NCBI GenBank assembly: GCA_035308765.1
Contig: DATGGA010000034.1
Location: 22,795 to 86,794, forward strand
From: RBG-16-66-20 sp035308765
Lineage (GTDB): Bacteria > Pseudomonadota > Gammaproteobacteria > Burkholderiales > SG8-39
Length of the DNA stretch: 64,000 nt
Direction of reading: 5' to 3'
Numbering within the stretch: the first letter of the stretch is position 1; each line of letters begins with the position of its first letter. Of the stretch, positions 42,168-52,100 are shown one piece after another. Below the pieces are notes generated by a model, which did no database searches, was not told the origin of the DNA, and saw only the letters and a list, made by a program, of their open reading frames with translations. Both the position numbers and the translations under genes were made by a program.

Positions 42168-43733
42168 TCACCATTTGCCGAGATCGCGCAAAATCTCCCG
42201 CGCGCAATTGTGCCCGGGGGCGCCGGTAACGCCGCCGCCCGGATGCGCGCCTGACCCGCAAAGGTACAGGCCCTGTACCGGCGTTCGGTAGTCCGCATGC
42301 CCCAGCACCGGACGCGCCGACCACAGCTGGTCGATCGAGAGCTGGCCGTGGAAGATGTCGCCGCCCGTAAGGCCAAATTCACGCTCCAGGTCGGCGGGCG
42401 AAAGCGCGCTGTGCGCGATCACGCTCTGCCGGAAGCCCGGCGCATGAGACTCGACCACGTCGAAAATCCGGTCGATGGCCTCCTGCTTGCGGCTGCTCCA
42501 GTCGGTATCCGGCGCGAAGTGCTGGCAGAACAGGCTTGCCACGTGCGCTCCCTTGGGAGCGAGCAAATCATCCAGCGTGCTCGGAATGACCATCTCGACG
42601 ATCGGCTTTGCCGCGACACCGGATGCACGCGCGTCCAGGTAAGCACGGTCCATGTAGCCGAGCGAAGGCGCCATGATGATTCCCGAGGCATGGTGCGGCC
42701 CCTCCTCGGGCAGGCAGGAAAATCGGGGCAGCCCGGACAGCGCCACGTTCATGCGGAAGCTGGCGGACCCGCACTTGTATCTCTGCATGCGTTCGCGGAA
42801 ATCCCGTCCGAGCAGCGTCGCATCGACCATTTCGAGGAACAGGAGCTTCGGATTCACGTTTGCAGCGATCGCGCGTGCCGCATACTCGCGGCCGTCGGCC
42901 AGCACCACGCTGCCCGGCAACACCCGCGCCACTGGGGCCTCGCACTCGATCTCCACGCCAAGCCGCCGCGCTTCGGCGGCCAGTGCGTCGCTGATCGCGC
43001 CCATGCCGCCGATGGCATGCCCCCAGGCGCCGCGCCTGCCGTTCACCTCGCCGAAGCAGTGATGCAGCAGCACGTAGGCCGTGCCCGGGTGGTAGGGACT
43101 GGCATAGGTGCCCACCACCGCGTCGAAACCGAACGCTGCCTTCACGGGATCGGACTCGAACCAGTCCTCCAGCCAGTCGGCTGCGCTGCGCGCGAACAGG
43201 CCGAGTAGGTCGCGCTGCGATTCAATATCGAGTTTTCTGAGCCTGTTTCCGACTCTCAAGGCTCGAAACAGGTCCAGAAGCCCGCCACCGGCATTCGGCG
43301 GCGTTTCCAGCGCCAGCGCCCGCAACACGTCGGCGACGCGCTCAAGCGCCCTCCAATACGAGGGCAGGCGCTTTGCGTCGCGCGCGGAAAACTTGGCGAA
43401 CTCGCGCTGCGTCGCCTCCGGCGTATCGCCCACCTTGAGGAAACCATTCTCCAGAGGCAGGAAGTTCGAGATCGGCCGCTCGATGATGCGCAGCCCGTGC
43501 TCGGCGAGGCGCAGGTCGCGGATCACCCTGGCCTGCAGCAGGCTCACCGTATAAGACGCAGTGGAGTTGCGAAAACCCGGGTGAAATTCTTCGGTGACCG
43601 CGGCGCCACCAACGACGCGGCGGCGCTCGAGCACTTTCACCTTGAGCCCCGCCTTCGCCAGGTAGCAGGCGCAGACCAGGCCGTTGTGCCCGGCGCCAAC
43701 GATGACCACGTCAGCGACCGCGCTCGCGGTCAC
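42168..43733 (-). CDS. PYROXD2/phytoene-desaturase-like FAD oxidoreductase
   Basis: A 521-residue flavoprotein. The N-terminal FAD-binding Rossmann motif is VVIVGAGHNGLVCACYLAKAG, then LERRRVVGGAAVTEEFHPGF. The C-terminal signature YLCGSGAHPGGGVTGAPGHNCA is typical of PYROXD2-like relatives of carotenoid desaturases. No carotenoid genes are nearby, so the substrate is unknown. It starts at a GTG that overlaps the glmS stop (GTGA), implying coupled translation with the glucosamine pathway genes upstream. The much longer open frame beyond 43733 is a shadow of glmS. Confidence 0.85.
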   Translation of the reverse strand: MTASAVADVVIVGAGHNGLVCACYLAKAGLKVKVLERRRVVGGAAVTEEFHPGFRNSTASYTVSLLQARVIRDLRLAEHGLRIIERPISNFLPLENGFLKVGDTPEATQREFAKFSARDAKRLPSYWRALERVADVLRALALETPPNAGGGLLDLFRALRVGNRLRKLDIESQRDLLGLFARSAADWLEDWFESDPVKAAFGFDAVVGTYASPYHPGTAYVLLHHCFGEVNGRRGAWGHAIGGMGAISDALAAEARRLGVEIECEAPVARVLPGSVVLADGREYAARAIAANVNPKLLFLEMVDATLLGRDFRERMQRYKCGSASFRMNVALSGLPRFSCLPEEGPHHASGIIMAPSLGYMDRAYLDARASGVAAKPIVEMVIPSTLDDLLAPKGAHVASLFCQHFAPDTDWSSRKQEAIDRIFDVVESHAPGFRQSVIAHSALSPADLEREFGLTGGDIFHGQLSIDQLWSARPVLGHADYRTPVQGLYLCGSGAHPGGGVTGAPGHNCAREILRDLGKW

Positions 43734-45547
43734 TCTACGGTGACGGACTTGGCCAAGTTGCGCGGCTTGTCGACGTCGCTGCCGCGCGCGAGCGCGGTAT
43801 GGTACGCCAGCAACTGCAGTGGCACCACGTGCAGAATCGGCGACAGCAACCCATAGTGCTCTGGCAGCCGGATCACGTTTACGCCCTCCGAAGCGGCGAT
43901 GCGCGAATCGGCGTCGGCCAAGACATAGAGTTCGCCGCCGCGTGCCCGCACTTCCTGCATGTTGGATTTCAGTTTCTCCAGCAAGGCGTCGTTCGGCGCC
44001 ACGGTAACCACGGGCATCGCGGCGGTCACCAGCGCCAGCGGCCCGTGCTTCAGTTCGCCCGCCGGATAGGCTTCCGCGTGGATGTAGGAAATTTCCTTGA
44101 GCTTCAGCGCGCCTTCCAGGGCGATCGGGTAGTGCAGTCCGCGGCCGAGGAACAGCGCATGCTCTTTCTTCGCGAACCGTTCCGACCAAGCGATTACCTG
44201 CGGCTCGAGCGCCAGTGTGGCGGCAACGGCCTTGGGCAGGTGCCTGAGGCGGCGCAGGTGCTTCTTTTCCTCCTTGAGGGGGAGCAGTTTCCCGAGCTTC
44301 GCCAGGGTCAGCGCCAGAAGGAACAGGGCAACCAGTTGCGTGGGAAATGCCTTGGTCGACGCAACGCCGATCTCGACGCCGGCATGGGTGAGGAATTTCA
44401 ACCGCGTCTCGCGCATCATCGCACTGGAAGCGACATTGCATATTGCCAGCGTTTTCTTCTGCCCGAGGGCGCGCGCGTGCTTGAGCGCGGCAAGCGTGTC
44501 CGCAGTCTCTCCCGACTGGGAAACCACCACCACCAGCGTCTTCGCGTGCGGCACGCTGTCGCGGTAGCGGTATTCGCTCGCGATTTCGACCTGTACCGGA
44601 AGCCGCGCCAGCGATTCGATCCAGTATTTCGCGGTGAGCCCGGAGTAGTAGCTCGTGCCGCAGGCAAGGATCAGCACCGAATCGACGCCACCCAGCACCC
44701 TGCCTTGGGGATCCTGAAACAGGGAAGGAGAAATCCCTTCTATTCCCTCGAGCGTGTCGGAGATGGCGCGCGGCTGCTCGAAGATCTCTTTCTGCATGAA
44801 GTGCTGATAGGGCCCGAGCTCCGCCGCCGTGCCCGAAATCTGGACCGTCTTGACCAGCCGCCGCACCTCGCGGCCGCCGGCATCGAATACCCGAAAACCG
44901 GAGACACCGATCTCCGCGACGTCCCCCTCTTCAAGATAGACAATGCGGTCGGTGGTGCCGGCGAGCGCGAGCGCGTCGGAGGCTAGGAAATTCTCGTTGG
45001 CGCCGACCCCGACGACCAGGGGATTGCCGGCGCGCGCACCGACCACGCAGTGCGGCTCGCTCTTCGAGACCACGGCGATCGCGTAGGCGCCCGCAAGCTG
45101 CTTGACCGCGCTGCGCACTGCATCGAGCAGGCTCCCCTTCCAGAGGCTGTGCACCAGGTGCGCGATCACCTCTGTGTCGGTCTGGGTCTCGAAGTCATAG
45201 CCCTTGGCTTTCAGCCCCGCGCGCAGCTCGTCGTGGTTCTCGATGATGCCGTTATGCACCAGCGCGATCTCGCCGCGCGAGAAAATCGGGTGCGCGTTGC
45301 GGGTCACTGGCGCGCCGTGCGTCGCCCAGCGCGTGTGCGCGATACCCGTATCCGCCGTCAGGTGCTTTTTTTCGATTTGCGAGGAAAGGTCCGAAACGCG
45401 CGCCACGCTGCGCAGCCGTTCCAGATGATCCGGCGCGAGCACCGCGACGCCGCAGGAATCGTAGCCGCGGTATTCCAGGCGCTTCAGGCCTTCGATCAGG
45501 ACCGGGACGATATCGCGCCTGGCTGCGGCCCCTACGATTCCGCACAT
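43730..45547 (-). CDS. glmS: Glutamine-fructose-6-phosphate aminotransferase
   Basis: Makes glucosamine-6-phosphate for peptidoglycan and lipopolysaccharide; 605 residues. The N-terminal glutaminase begins MCGIVGAA, with Cys2 as nucleophile after Met removal. RGYDSCGVAVL and HTRWATHGAPVTRNAHP follow, then two SIS domains (LACGTSYYSGLTAKYW, VSQSGETADTLAALKHA) and the C-terminal end near KSVTVE. It is 3 bases downstream of glmU, giving a glmUS operon. Confidence 0.95.
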   Translation of the reverse strand: MCGIVGAAARRDIVPVLIEGLKRLEYRGYDSCGVAVLAPDHLERLRSVARVSDLSSQIEKKHLTADTGIAHTRWATHGAPVTRNAHPIFSRGEIALVHNGIIENHDELRAGLKAKGYDFETQTDTEVIAHLVHSLWKGSLLDAVRSAVKQLAGAYAIAVVSKSEPHCVVGARAGNPLVVGVGANENFLASDALALAGTTDRIVYLEEGDVAEIGVSGFRVFDAGGREVRRLVKTVQISGTAAELGPYQHFMQKEIFEQPRAISDTLEGIEGISPSLFQDPQGRVLGGVDSVLILACGTSYYSGLTAKYWIESLARLPVQVEIASEYRYRDSVPHAKTLVVVVSQSGETADTLAALKHARALGQKKTLAICNVASSAMMRETRLKFLTHAGVEIGVASTKAFPTQLVALFLLALTLAKLGKLLPLKEEKKHLRRLRHLPKAVAATLALEPQVIAWSERFAKKEHALFLGRGLHYPIALEGALKLKEISYIHAEAYPAGELKHGPLALVTAAMPVVTVAPNDALLEKLKSNMQEVRARGGELYVLADADSRIAASEGVNVIRLPEHYGLLSPILHVVPLQLLAYHTALARGSDVDKPRNLAKSVTVE

Positions 45548-45550
45548 GCG

Positions 45551-46924
45551 CTATTTCTTCCCTGAAGGTTTTTTTCCCGGCGGCGTCCAGCGCGCGATCG
45601 ACACCTGCCTGGCGCGCGCCACGGTCAGCTGCCCCGGCGGCGTGTCCTTGCTGATGGTCGAGCCCGCGCCGATGTAGGAACCCTTCGCAATCCGCACCGG
45701 CGCGACCAGCGTCGCGTCCGATCCGATGAAGCAGTCGTCCTCGATTACGGTGCGGTACTTGACCGCTCCGTCATAGTTGCAGGTGATAGTGCCCGCGCCG
45801 ATATTGACCCGCGCCCCGACTTCGGCGTCGCCGATGTAGGCGAGGTGGTTCGCCCTGGATCCGGCGCCGATCCGGCTCGCCTTTACTTCCACGAAATTCC
45901 CGATATGCACGCCGCCGGCCAGCTTCGCGCCCGGCCGCAGCCTGGCGTAGGGGCCGATCCTGCAGCCAGCGCCCACCTCGGCATCTTCCAGCAGCGAAAA
46001 CGCGTGCACTGCCGTATCGGCGGCCACGGTGACATTCCTGAGAACGCAGCTCGGCCCGATGCTGACGCGGTCGCCCAGCCTCACATGTCCTTCAAAGACG
46101 CAGTTGACGTCGATCGCAACATCGCTTCCGCATTCGAGCTCGCCGCGCACATCCACGCGCCAGAGATCGGCGAGCGCCACGCCCGACTCGAGCAGTTTTC
46201 TCGCTTGCGCGTTCTGGTAGGCGCGCTCAAGGATCGCCAGTTCCTCGCGCGAGTTCACGCCCGCCACCTCCCTGGGATCGGTCGCCTTTACGGCGGTCAC
46301 GGGCGCTCCGGCGCCGGCCGCGATGCCGATCACGTCCGTGAGGTAGTACTCCTTCTGCGCGTTGCGGTTGGCGACCTTCGCCAGCCAGCCGGCCAGGCGT
46401 GAGCAGTTTGCGGCGAGAAATCCCGCGTACCACTCGCGGATCGCGCGTTCCTTCGGGCCCGCGTCCTTCTGCTCGACGACTCGCCTGATGCGTCCACGAT
46501 CGTCGCGTACGACGCGGCCGTAGCCGTGCGCATCGGTCAAATCGCTGGTGGCGATCGATAGTCCCTTGCCGGCCGCCCGGACGAGTTTTCGCAGTGTCGC
46601 CGCGCGAACCAGCGGCACGTCGCCGTTCAGCACCAGCACGGTGGCTGAACGCGGAATTCCGGGCAGCGCCTGCATCAGCGCGTGCCCGGTGCCCAGCCGT
46701 TTCGCCTGCTCAACCCATTCGACCTGCGCGCCAGCGAAGGCAGCTTTTACTTCGGCGCCGCCGTGGCCGTAGACCACATGGATGCGATCCGGCTTAAGCG
46801 CGCTCGCCGCGTCGATCACATGTGCAAGCAGCGGCCGCCCGGCAATCCGGTGCAGCACCTTGGCCAGCGCGGAATGCATGCGCTTGCCTTGGCCGGCGGC
46901 GAGGATGACGACGTGGAGAGGCAT
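45551..46924 (-). CDS. glmU: Bifunctional UDP-GlcNAc pyrophosphorylase/GlcN-1-P acetyltransferase
   Basis: A 457-residue enzyme that acetylates glucosamine-1-phosphate and converts it to UDP-GlcNAc. The nucleotidyltransferase domain starts VVILAAGQGKRM. VLNGDVPLV and the catalytic region to about residue 230 follow, then a left-handed beta-helix acetyltransferase with hexapeptide repeats (GAGCRIGPYARLRPGAKL, HIGNFVEVK, HLAYIGDAEVGARVNIGAGTITCNYDG). The start at 46924 matches the family N-terminus; the open frame extends 31 codons further upstream without a proper start. Confidence 0.95.
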   Translation of the reverse strand: MPLHVVILAAGQGKRMHSALAKVLHRIAGRPLLAHVIDAASALKPDRIHVVYGHGGAEVKAAFAGAQVEWVEQAKRLGTGHALMQALPGIPRSATVLVLNGDVPLVRAATLRKLVRAAGKGLSIATSDLTDAHGYGRVVRDDRGRIRRVVEQKDAGPKERAIREWYAGFLAANCSRLAGWLAKVANRNAQKEYYLTDVIGIAAGAGAPVTAVKATDPREVAGVNSREELAILERAYQNAQARKLLESGVALADLWRVDVRGELECGSDVAIDVNCVFEGHVRLGDRVSIGPSCVLRNVTVAADTAVHAFSLLEDAEVGAGCRIGPYARLRPGAKLAGGVHIGNFVEVKASRIGAGSRANHLAYIGDAEVGARVNIGAGTITCNYDGAVKYRTVIEDDCFIGSDATLVAPVRIAKGSYIGAGSTISKDTPPGQLTVARARQVSIARWTPPGKKPSGKK

Positions 46925-46978
46925 TGAAGTCGGGCCCGGAATTCTAGCACTGGGGAGCGGCGCGGGGTTTCGAACTCC

Positions 46979-47008
46979 TTGATACTTCTTGGAAAACAGG
47001 GATACACT
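46979..47008 (+). promoter_or_regulatory. Candidate sigma-70 promoter of the mgtC-like gene
   Basis: TTGATA (46979-46984) and TACACT (47003-47008) are separated by 18 bases. Transcription would start near 47015, about 12 bases before the chosen ATG, leaving almost no 5' leader. Confidence 0.4.
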
Positions 47009-47026
47009 GCATGTCACAAAAATGTC

Positions 47027-47725
47027 ATGGGTCTAAGCGGCGATTATCTTGAGATGTGCTTCCGGCTGGTGGCAGCGCTAACGGCCGGAGCGCTGATCGG
47101 CCTGGAACGCAGCTATCGCGGCCGGCCGGCGGGCTTTCGCACCCATGCGCTGGTCTGCACCGCCTCCAGCCTGCTGATGCTGGTGACGGTCTACGAAGAG
47201 CTCTGGTTTCCCGGCACCAATATCTCGCGCGTGGGCCTCGACCCGACGCGCATGTCGCAGGGAATCATGACCGGCATCGGCTTTCTCGGCGCCGGCGTCA
47301 TCGTGAAGGAGGGTCTGAGCGTACGCGGCCTCACGACCGCCGCGTCAATCTGGATGACCGCCGCCATAGGAATCCTCACAGGCATCGGGTTCTATTTTCC
47401 GGCCGGCATCGCTACCGTTCTGACGCTAGGCACGCTGTCGGTGTTCCGCTGGATCGAAGGCAAAATGCCGGCCGAGTTCTACGCCAACTTCCTGATCCGG
47501 TTCCCGCGCGAGGGCGTGATGGCCGAGGAGGAGTTGCGCCGCCTGATCGCCGAGCATGGATTTGACGTCGCCAACATGAGCTACCGGATCGCCGGCCAGG
47601 GACGTGAATTCGAATATCAAATGGTATTGCGCACCCTGCACGCCGCCAACGCGCAGGCGTTTTCGGCGCGGCTGGTATCCGAGCCGTCGGTGATCGAATT
47701 CCGGATCGTGCCCGCCGGGGACTAG
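47027..47725 (+). CDS. MgtC/SapB-family inner-membrane protein
   Basis: A 232-residue protein with four or five N-terminal membrane helices and a cytoplasmic C-terminal domain. MgtC hallmarks are ALTAGALIGLERSYRGRPAGFRTHALVCTASSLLML, MTGIGFLGAGVIVKEG and VRGLTTAASIWMTAAIGI. MgtC-type proteins affect magnesium and phosphate homeostasis and the F-ATPase in pathogens; here the role is unknown. The C-terminal region (EEELRRLIAEHGFDVANMSYRI) resembles an ACT-like domain. ATG 47027 lacks a ribosome site. Its TAG stop shares CTAG with the gltD stop. Confidence 0.87.
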   Translation: MGLSGDYLEMCFRLVAALTAGALIGLERSYRGRPAGFRTHALVCTASSLLMLVTVYEELWFPGTNISRVGLDPTRMSQGIMTGIGFLGAGVIVKEGLSVRGLTTAASIWMTAAIGILTGIGFYFPAGIATVLTLGTLSVFRWIEGKMPAEFYANFLIRFPREGVMAEEELRRLIAEHGFDVANMSYRIAGQGREFEYQMVLRTLHAANAQAFSARLVSEPSVIEFRIVPAGD

Positions 47726-49185
47726 CGGGGCAGTTCCGAGAATCCCATCAGGGATTCGTCCACCGCGCGCGCGCACTGGCGGCCTTCGCGGATCGCCCAC
47801 ACTACGAGCGATTGGCCGCGGCGCATGTCGCCCGCGGCGAACACCCTGGGAACACTGGTCGTGTAGCTGCCGGCGCCGTCGGTGGTTGCCTTGGCATTGC
47901 CCCGTGCGTCTTTTTCGACGCCGAATTCCTCAAGCAGCGACTGCACCGGCGAAACGAAACCCATCGCGAGCAGCACCAAGTCGGCAGGCAACTCGAATCC
48001 GGATCCGGCAATCTCGGTGGGCTTGCCGTCCTTCCAGGCCAGCCGCACGCCCTTCAGCGTTTTTACCCTGCCGCCTTCACCGACCAGCGCCTTGGTGGCG
48101 ATGGACCAGTCGCGCTCCACGCCTTCCTCGTGCGAGGAAGAAGTGCGCAGGCGGGTCGGCCAGTAAGGCCATACCGGGTTGCGCTCCACATCCGGTGGCA
48201 TCGGGAACAACTCGAAATTCGTCACCGACTTGGCGCCGTGGCGGTTGGAGGTCCCGATGCAGTCGGATCCGGTGTCGCCGCCGCCGATCACCACCACATG
48301 CTTGCCGCGCGCCGAGAGCTCGGGCACCCCGGCATCGCCAGCGACGCGCTTGTTCTGCAGCGGCAGGAATTCCATCGCGTAGTGCACGCCCGCAAGCTCA
48401 CGGCCCGGGATCGGCAAGTCGCGCGGAACCTCAGCGCCACCCGAGAGCACCACTGCATCGAATTCAGCGAGCAGGTCCGCGGGCGGAAGGAACATCTTCG
48501 CGTCGCTGGGAATGCCCTTGCCGGGGCGCTCCTTGCCGATGCAAACACTGCTGCGAAACTCGACCCCTTCGGCGCGCATCTGTTCCAGGCGCCGGTCGAT
48601 GACCTTCTTGTCCAGCTTGAAATCCGGGATACCATAGCGCAGCAGCCCGCCAATGCGGTCGTTCTTCTCGAACACGACCACCGCATGCCCGGCGCGCGCC
48701 AGTTGCTGCGCGCAGGCAAGGCCCGCCGGCCCTGACCCGACCACCGCGATTTTTTTCCCGGTCTTGTACGCCGCCGGCTGCGGCCTTACCCAGCCAGATT
48801 CCCAAGCCTTGTCGATGATCGCGTGCTCGATCGACTTGATGCCGACGGCATCTTCGTTGATGCGCAATACGCAGGCCTCTTCGCAAGGCGCCGGGCAGAT
48901 GCGGCCGGTGAACTCGGGAAAATTGTTGGTGGAATGCAGCGTTTCGATCGCCCGTTTCCAGTCCTCGCGATAGACCAGGTCGTTGAAGTCGGGAATGATG
49001 TTGTTGACCGGGCAACCCTGCATGCAGAACGGGATGCCGCAGTCCATGCAGCGCGCGCCCTGGATCTTCGCATCCGCGTCAGGAAGCCGCAGGTAGAACT
49101 CGCGATAGTGTTTTTTGCGCGAACCCTTGTCCTCGTGCGGTTCTTCCAGGCGCTCGTATTCCAGAAATCCTGTGATTTTGCCCAT
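47722..49185 (-). CDS. gltD: Glutamate synthase (NADPH) small subunit
   Basis: A 487-residue FAD/iron-sulfur subunit that passes NADPH electrons to GltB. N-terminal cysteines for two [4Fe-4S] clusters lie in CMDCGIPFCMQGCPVNNIIP and GRICPAPCEEACVL. The FAD site is AVVGSGPAGLACAQQLARAG and the NADPH site is VVIGGGDTGSDCIGT. The C-terminus has AAGDMRRGQSLVVWAI. It follows gltB after 12 bases, as usual. Confidence 0.95.
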   Translation of the reverse strand: MGKITGFLEYERLEEPHEDKGSRKKHYREFYLRLPDADAKIQGARCMDCGIPFCMQGCPVNNIIPDFNDLVYREDWKRAIETLHSTNNFPEFTGRICPAPCEEACVLRINEDAVGIKSIEHAIIDKAWESGWVRPQPAAYKTGKKIAVVGSGPAGLACAQQLARAGHAVVVFEKNDRIGGLLRYGIPDFKLDKKVIDRRLEQMRAEGVEFRSSVCIGKERPGKGIPSDAKMFLPPADLLAEFDAVVLSGGAEVPRDLPIPGRELAGVHYAMEFLPLQNKRVAGDAGVPELSARGKHVVVIGGGDTGSDCIGTSNRHGAKSVTNFELFPMPPDVERNPVWPYWPTRLRTSSSHEEGVERDWSIATKALVGEGGRVKTLKGVRLAWKDGKPTEIAGSGFELPADLVLLAMGFVSPVQSLLEEFGVEKDARGNAKATTDGAGSYTTSVPRVFAAGDMRRGQSLVVWAIREGRQCARAVDESLMGFSELPR

Positions 49186-49197
49186 CGACCGCTCCTG

Positions 49198-52100
49198 CTA
49201 AGCCGCGCGGCGGCTTTGCTTGGTGGCAAGCTCGCCCAGCGCGCGCCGGTATTCGTTCGGGAATACCTTGACGAATTTCGCCCGGTACTCGCTCCAGCGC
49301 TCGAGAATGCGCTTGGCCTGCGCGCTCCCGGTATAGCGGAGGTGGCGCTCGATCATGCGCCTGGCGATCACCTCGTCGGCCTCGCCCTTGTGCCAGAGCG
49401 CGCGCGGCAATTTACCTTCCTGCTCGGATTCGGCCGCCAGCGGCTCCAGCGCCACCATTGCAGGGTTACAGTATTTCGCGAACGTACCGGCTTCGTCGAG
49501 CACATAGGCGATTCCGCCCGACATGCCCGCGGCGAAATTGCGGCCGGTCGCACCAAGAACCACCACGGTACCCCCGGTCATGTATTCGCAGCCATGGTCA
49601 CCGACGCCCTCGACCACGGCCAGTGCCCCGGAATTTCGCACCGCGAAGCGTTCGCCGGCCACACCGCGGAAGAACGCTTCGCCTTCGATCGCGCCGTAAA
49701 GCGCGACGTTGCCGGTGATGATGTTCTCGGTCGGCTCGCCGCGGAACTTGGGTGACGGCTGCACCGCGATCCGGCCGCCCGAGAGCCCCTTGCCGCAGTA
49801 GTCGTTGGTGTCGCCGATGATATCCAGCCACACGCCGCGCGCGAGGAAGGCGCCGAAACTCTGCCCGGCGGAGCCGGCCAGGCGCACATGGATGGTCTCG
49901 TCAGGAAGACCTTCGTGCCCGTAACGCTTGGCGATCTCCCCCGACAGCATCGTGCCGACGGAACGGTTGATGTTCCGGATCGGCGTTTCGATGGTCGCCT
50001 TCTCGGCGCGTTCCAGCGCCGGCCGCGCGAGCTCGATCAACCGCTTGTCCAGCGCCTTGTCCAAGCCGTGATCCTGCGTCTCGCAGTGGTGCCGCGCCGG
50101 GCCGCCCTTGTGCGCCGGCCGCACATCCGGCAGGTGGAAGATTCTGGAGAAATCGAGCCCCTTCGCCTTCCAGTGCTCGATTCCCTGCCGCGTGTCGAGC
50201 AGGTCGGCGCGGCCGATGAGATCCGTGACGCGCCGCGCGCCGAGTTTTGCCATCAGCTCGCGCGCTTCCTCGGCGACGAAGAACAGATAGTTCACCACGT
50301 GCTCGGGCTTGCCCTCGAATTTCCTGCGCAGCACCGGATCCTGCGTCGCAACACCGACCGGGCAGGTATTCAGATGGCATTTGCGCATCATGATGCAGCC
50401 TTCGACCACCAGAGGCGCGGTGGCGAAGCCGAATTCGTCGGCCCCCAGCAAAGCGCCGATGACGACGTCGCGGCCGGTCTTCATCTGGCCATCCACCTGC
50501 ACGGCGATGCGCCCGCGCAGCTTGTTGAGCGTCAGGGTCTGTTGCGTCTCGGCGAGGCCCAGCTCCCATGGCGTGCCTGCGTGCATGATCGAAGACCATG
50601 CCGCAGCGCCGGTGCCGCCGTCGTGCCCCGAAATCGTGACGTGATCGGATTTCGCCTTTGCTACGCCGGCGGCGATCGTGCCCACGCCCACTTCGGAGAC
50701 CAGCTTCACGCTCACGGCAGCGGCGGGATTCGCGTTTTTCAGGTCATGGATCAGCTGCGCGATGTCTTCGATCGAGTAGATGTCGTGGTGCGGCGGCGGC
50801 GATATCAGCTCGACGCCGGGCGTCGCATAGCGCAGCTCGGCGATGTATTCGGAGACTTTCTTGCCCGGAAGCTGCCCGCCCTCGCCCGGCTTCGCGCCCT
50901 GCGAGATCTTGATCTGCAGCATTTCCGCCGAAGCAAGATATTCAGCAGTGACACCGAAACGTCCCGACGCGACCTGCTTGATCTTTGACTTGAGGGAATC
51001 GCCCGCATTCAGCGGAACGTCGACCTCGACACGTTCGCGCCCAAGCCGCGATTGCATGGTCTCGCCCTCTTTCACGGGTGCATAGCGCCTGCGATCTTCG
51101 CCGCCTTCGCCGGTATTGGACTTGCCGCCGATACGGTTCATCGCGATCGCGAGCACAGTGTGCGCTTCGGTCGAGATCGAGCCGAGGGACATGGCGCCGG
51201 TCGAGAAGCGCTTGACGATTTCCGCCGCCGGCTCGACCTCTTCGATCGGCACCGGCTTGCATTCGGCGAACTTGAACTCGAACAGGCCGCGAAAAGTCAT
51301 CTGGCGGCGCGACTGGTCGTTGATCAGCGCCGCGTACTCCTTGTACGTTGTATAGGAGTTCTGCCGTGCGGAATGCTGCAGTTTCGCGATCACGTCGGGC
51401 GTCCAGGTGTGCTCTTCGCCGCGCACGCGCCAGGCGTACTCGCCACCGGCATCCAGCATCGTCTGCAATACCGGGTCTTTCTCGTCGAAAGCCGCTCGAT
51501 GGATACGAATCGTCTCTTCGGCGAGCTCGAGCACGCCGATGCCCTCGATCCAAGAGGCCGTGCCCCGGAAATACTTGTCCACCAGCGAGCGGGCGAGGCC
51601 CACCGCCTCGAATATCTGCGCGCCGGTGTAGGACATGTAGGTCGAGATGCCCATTTTCGACATGACCTTTTTCAGGCCCTTGCCGACCGCCTTGACATAG
51701 TTCTTGATCGCCTTCGATCCCGCCGCCGCGTCTCCGGCGTTCTCCGCGAGCAGGGTTTCAAGCGCGAGGTACGGGTGCACCGCCTCGGCGCCATAGCCGC
51801 CGAGCAGCGCGAAGTGGTGCACCTCGCGCGCCGAGCCGGTCTCGACCACCAGGCCGGTCGAGGTGCGCAGCCCCCTGTTCACCAGGTGCTGGTGGATCGC
51901 CGACAGCGCGAGCAGCGCCGGGATCGCGACCCGGTCCCTGTCCACGAGGCGGTCGGAGACGATCACGATCGAATAACCAGAGCGCACGGCGTCCTCGGCC
52001 TGCGCGCAGAGCGATGCGAGCCGTGCCTCGACCGCCTCCCTGCCCCAGAAAACCGGGAAGGTGATGTCGAGTTCCAGCGAGCGGAACTTGCCGCCGGTGT

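Noticed and set aside
46965..46980. T-arm-like GTTTCGAACTCC suggesting a tRNA
   Set aside because: No acceptor, D or anticodon arms can be formed around it, and no CCA end is present.
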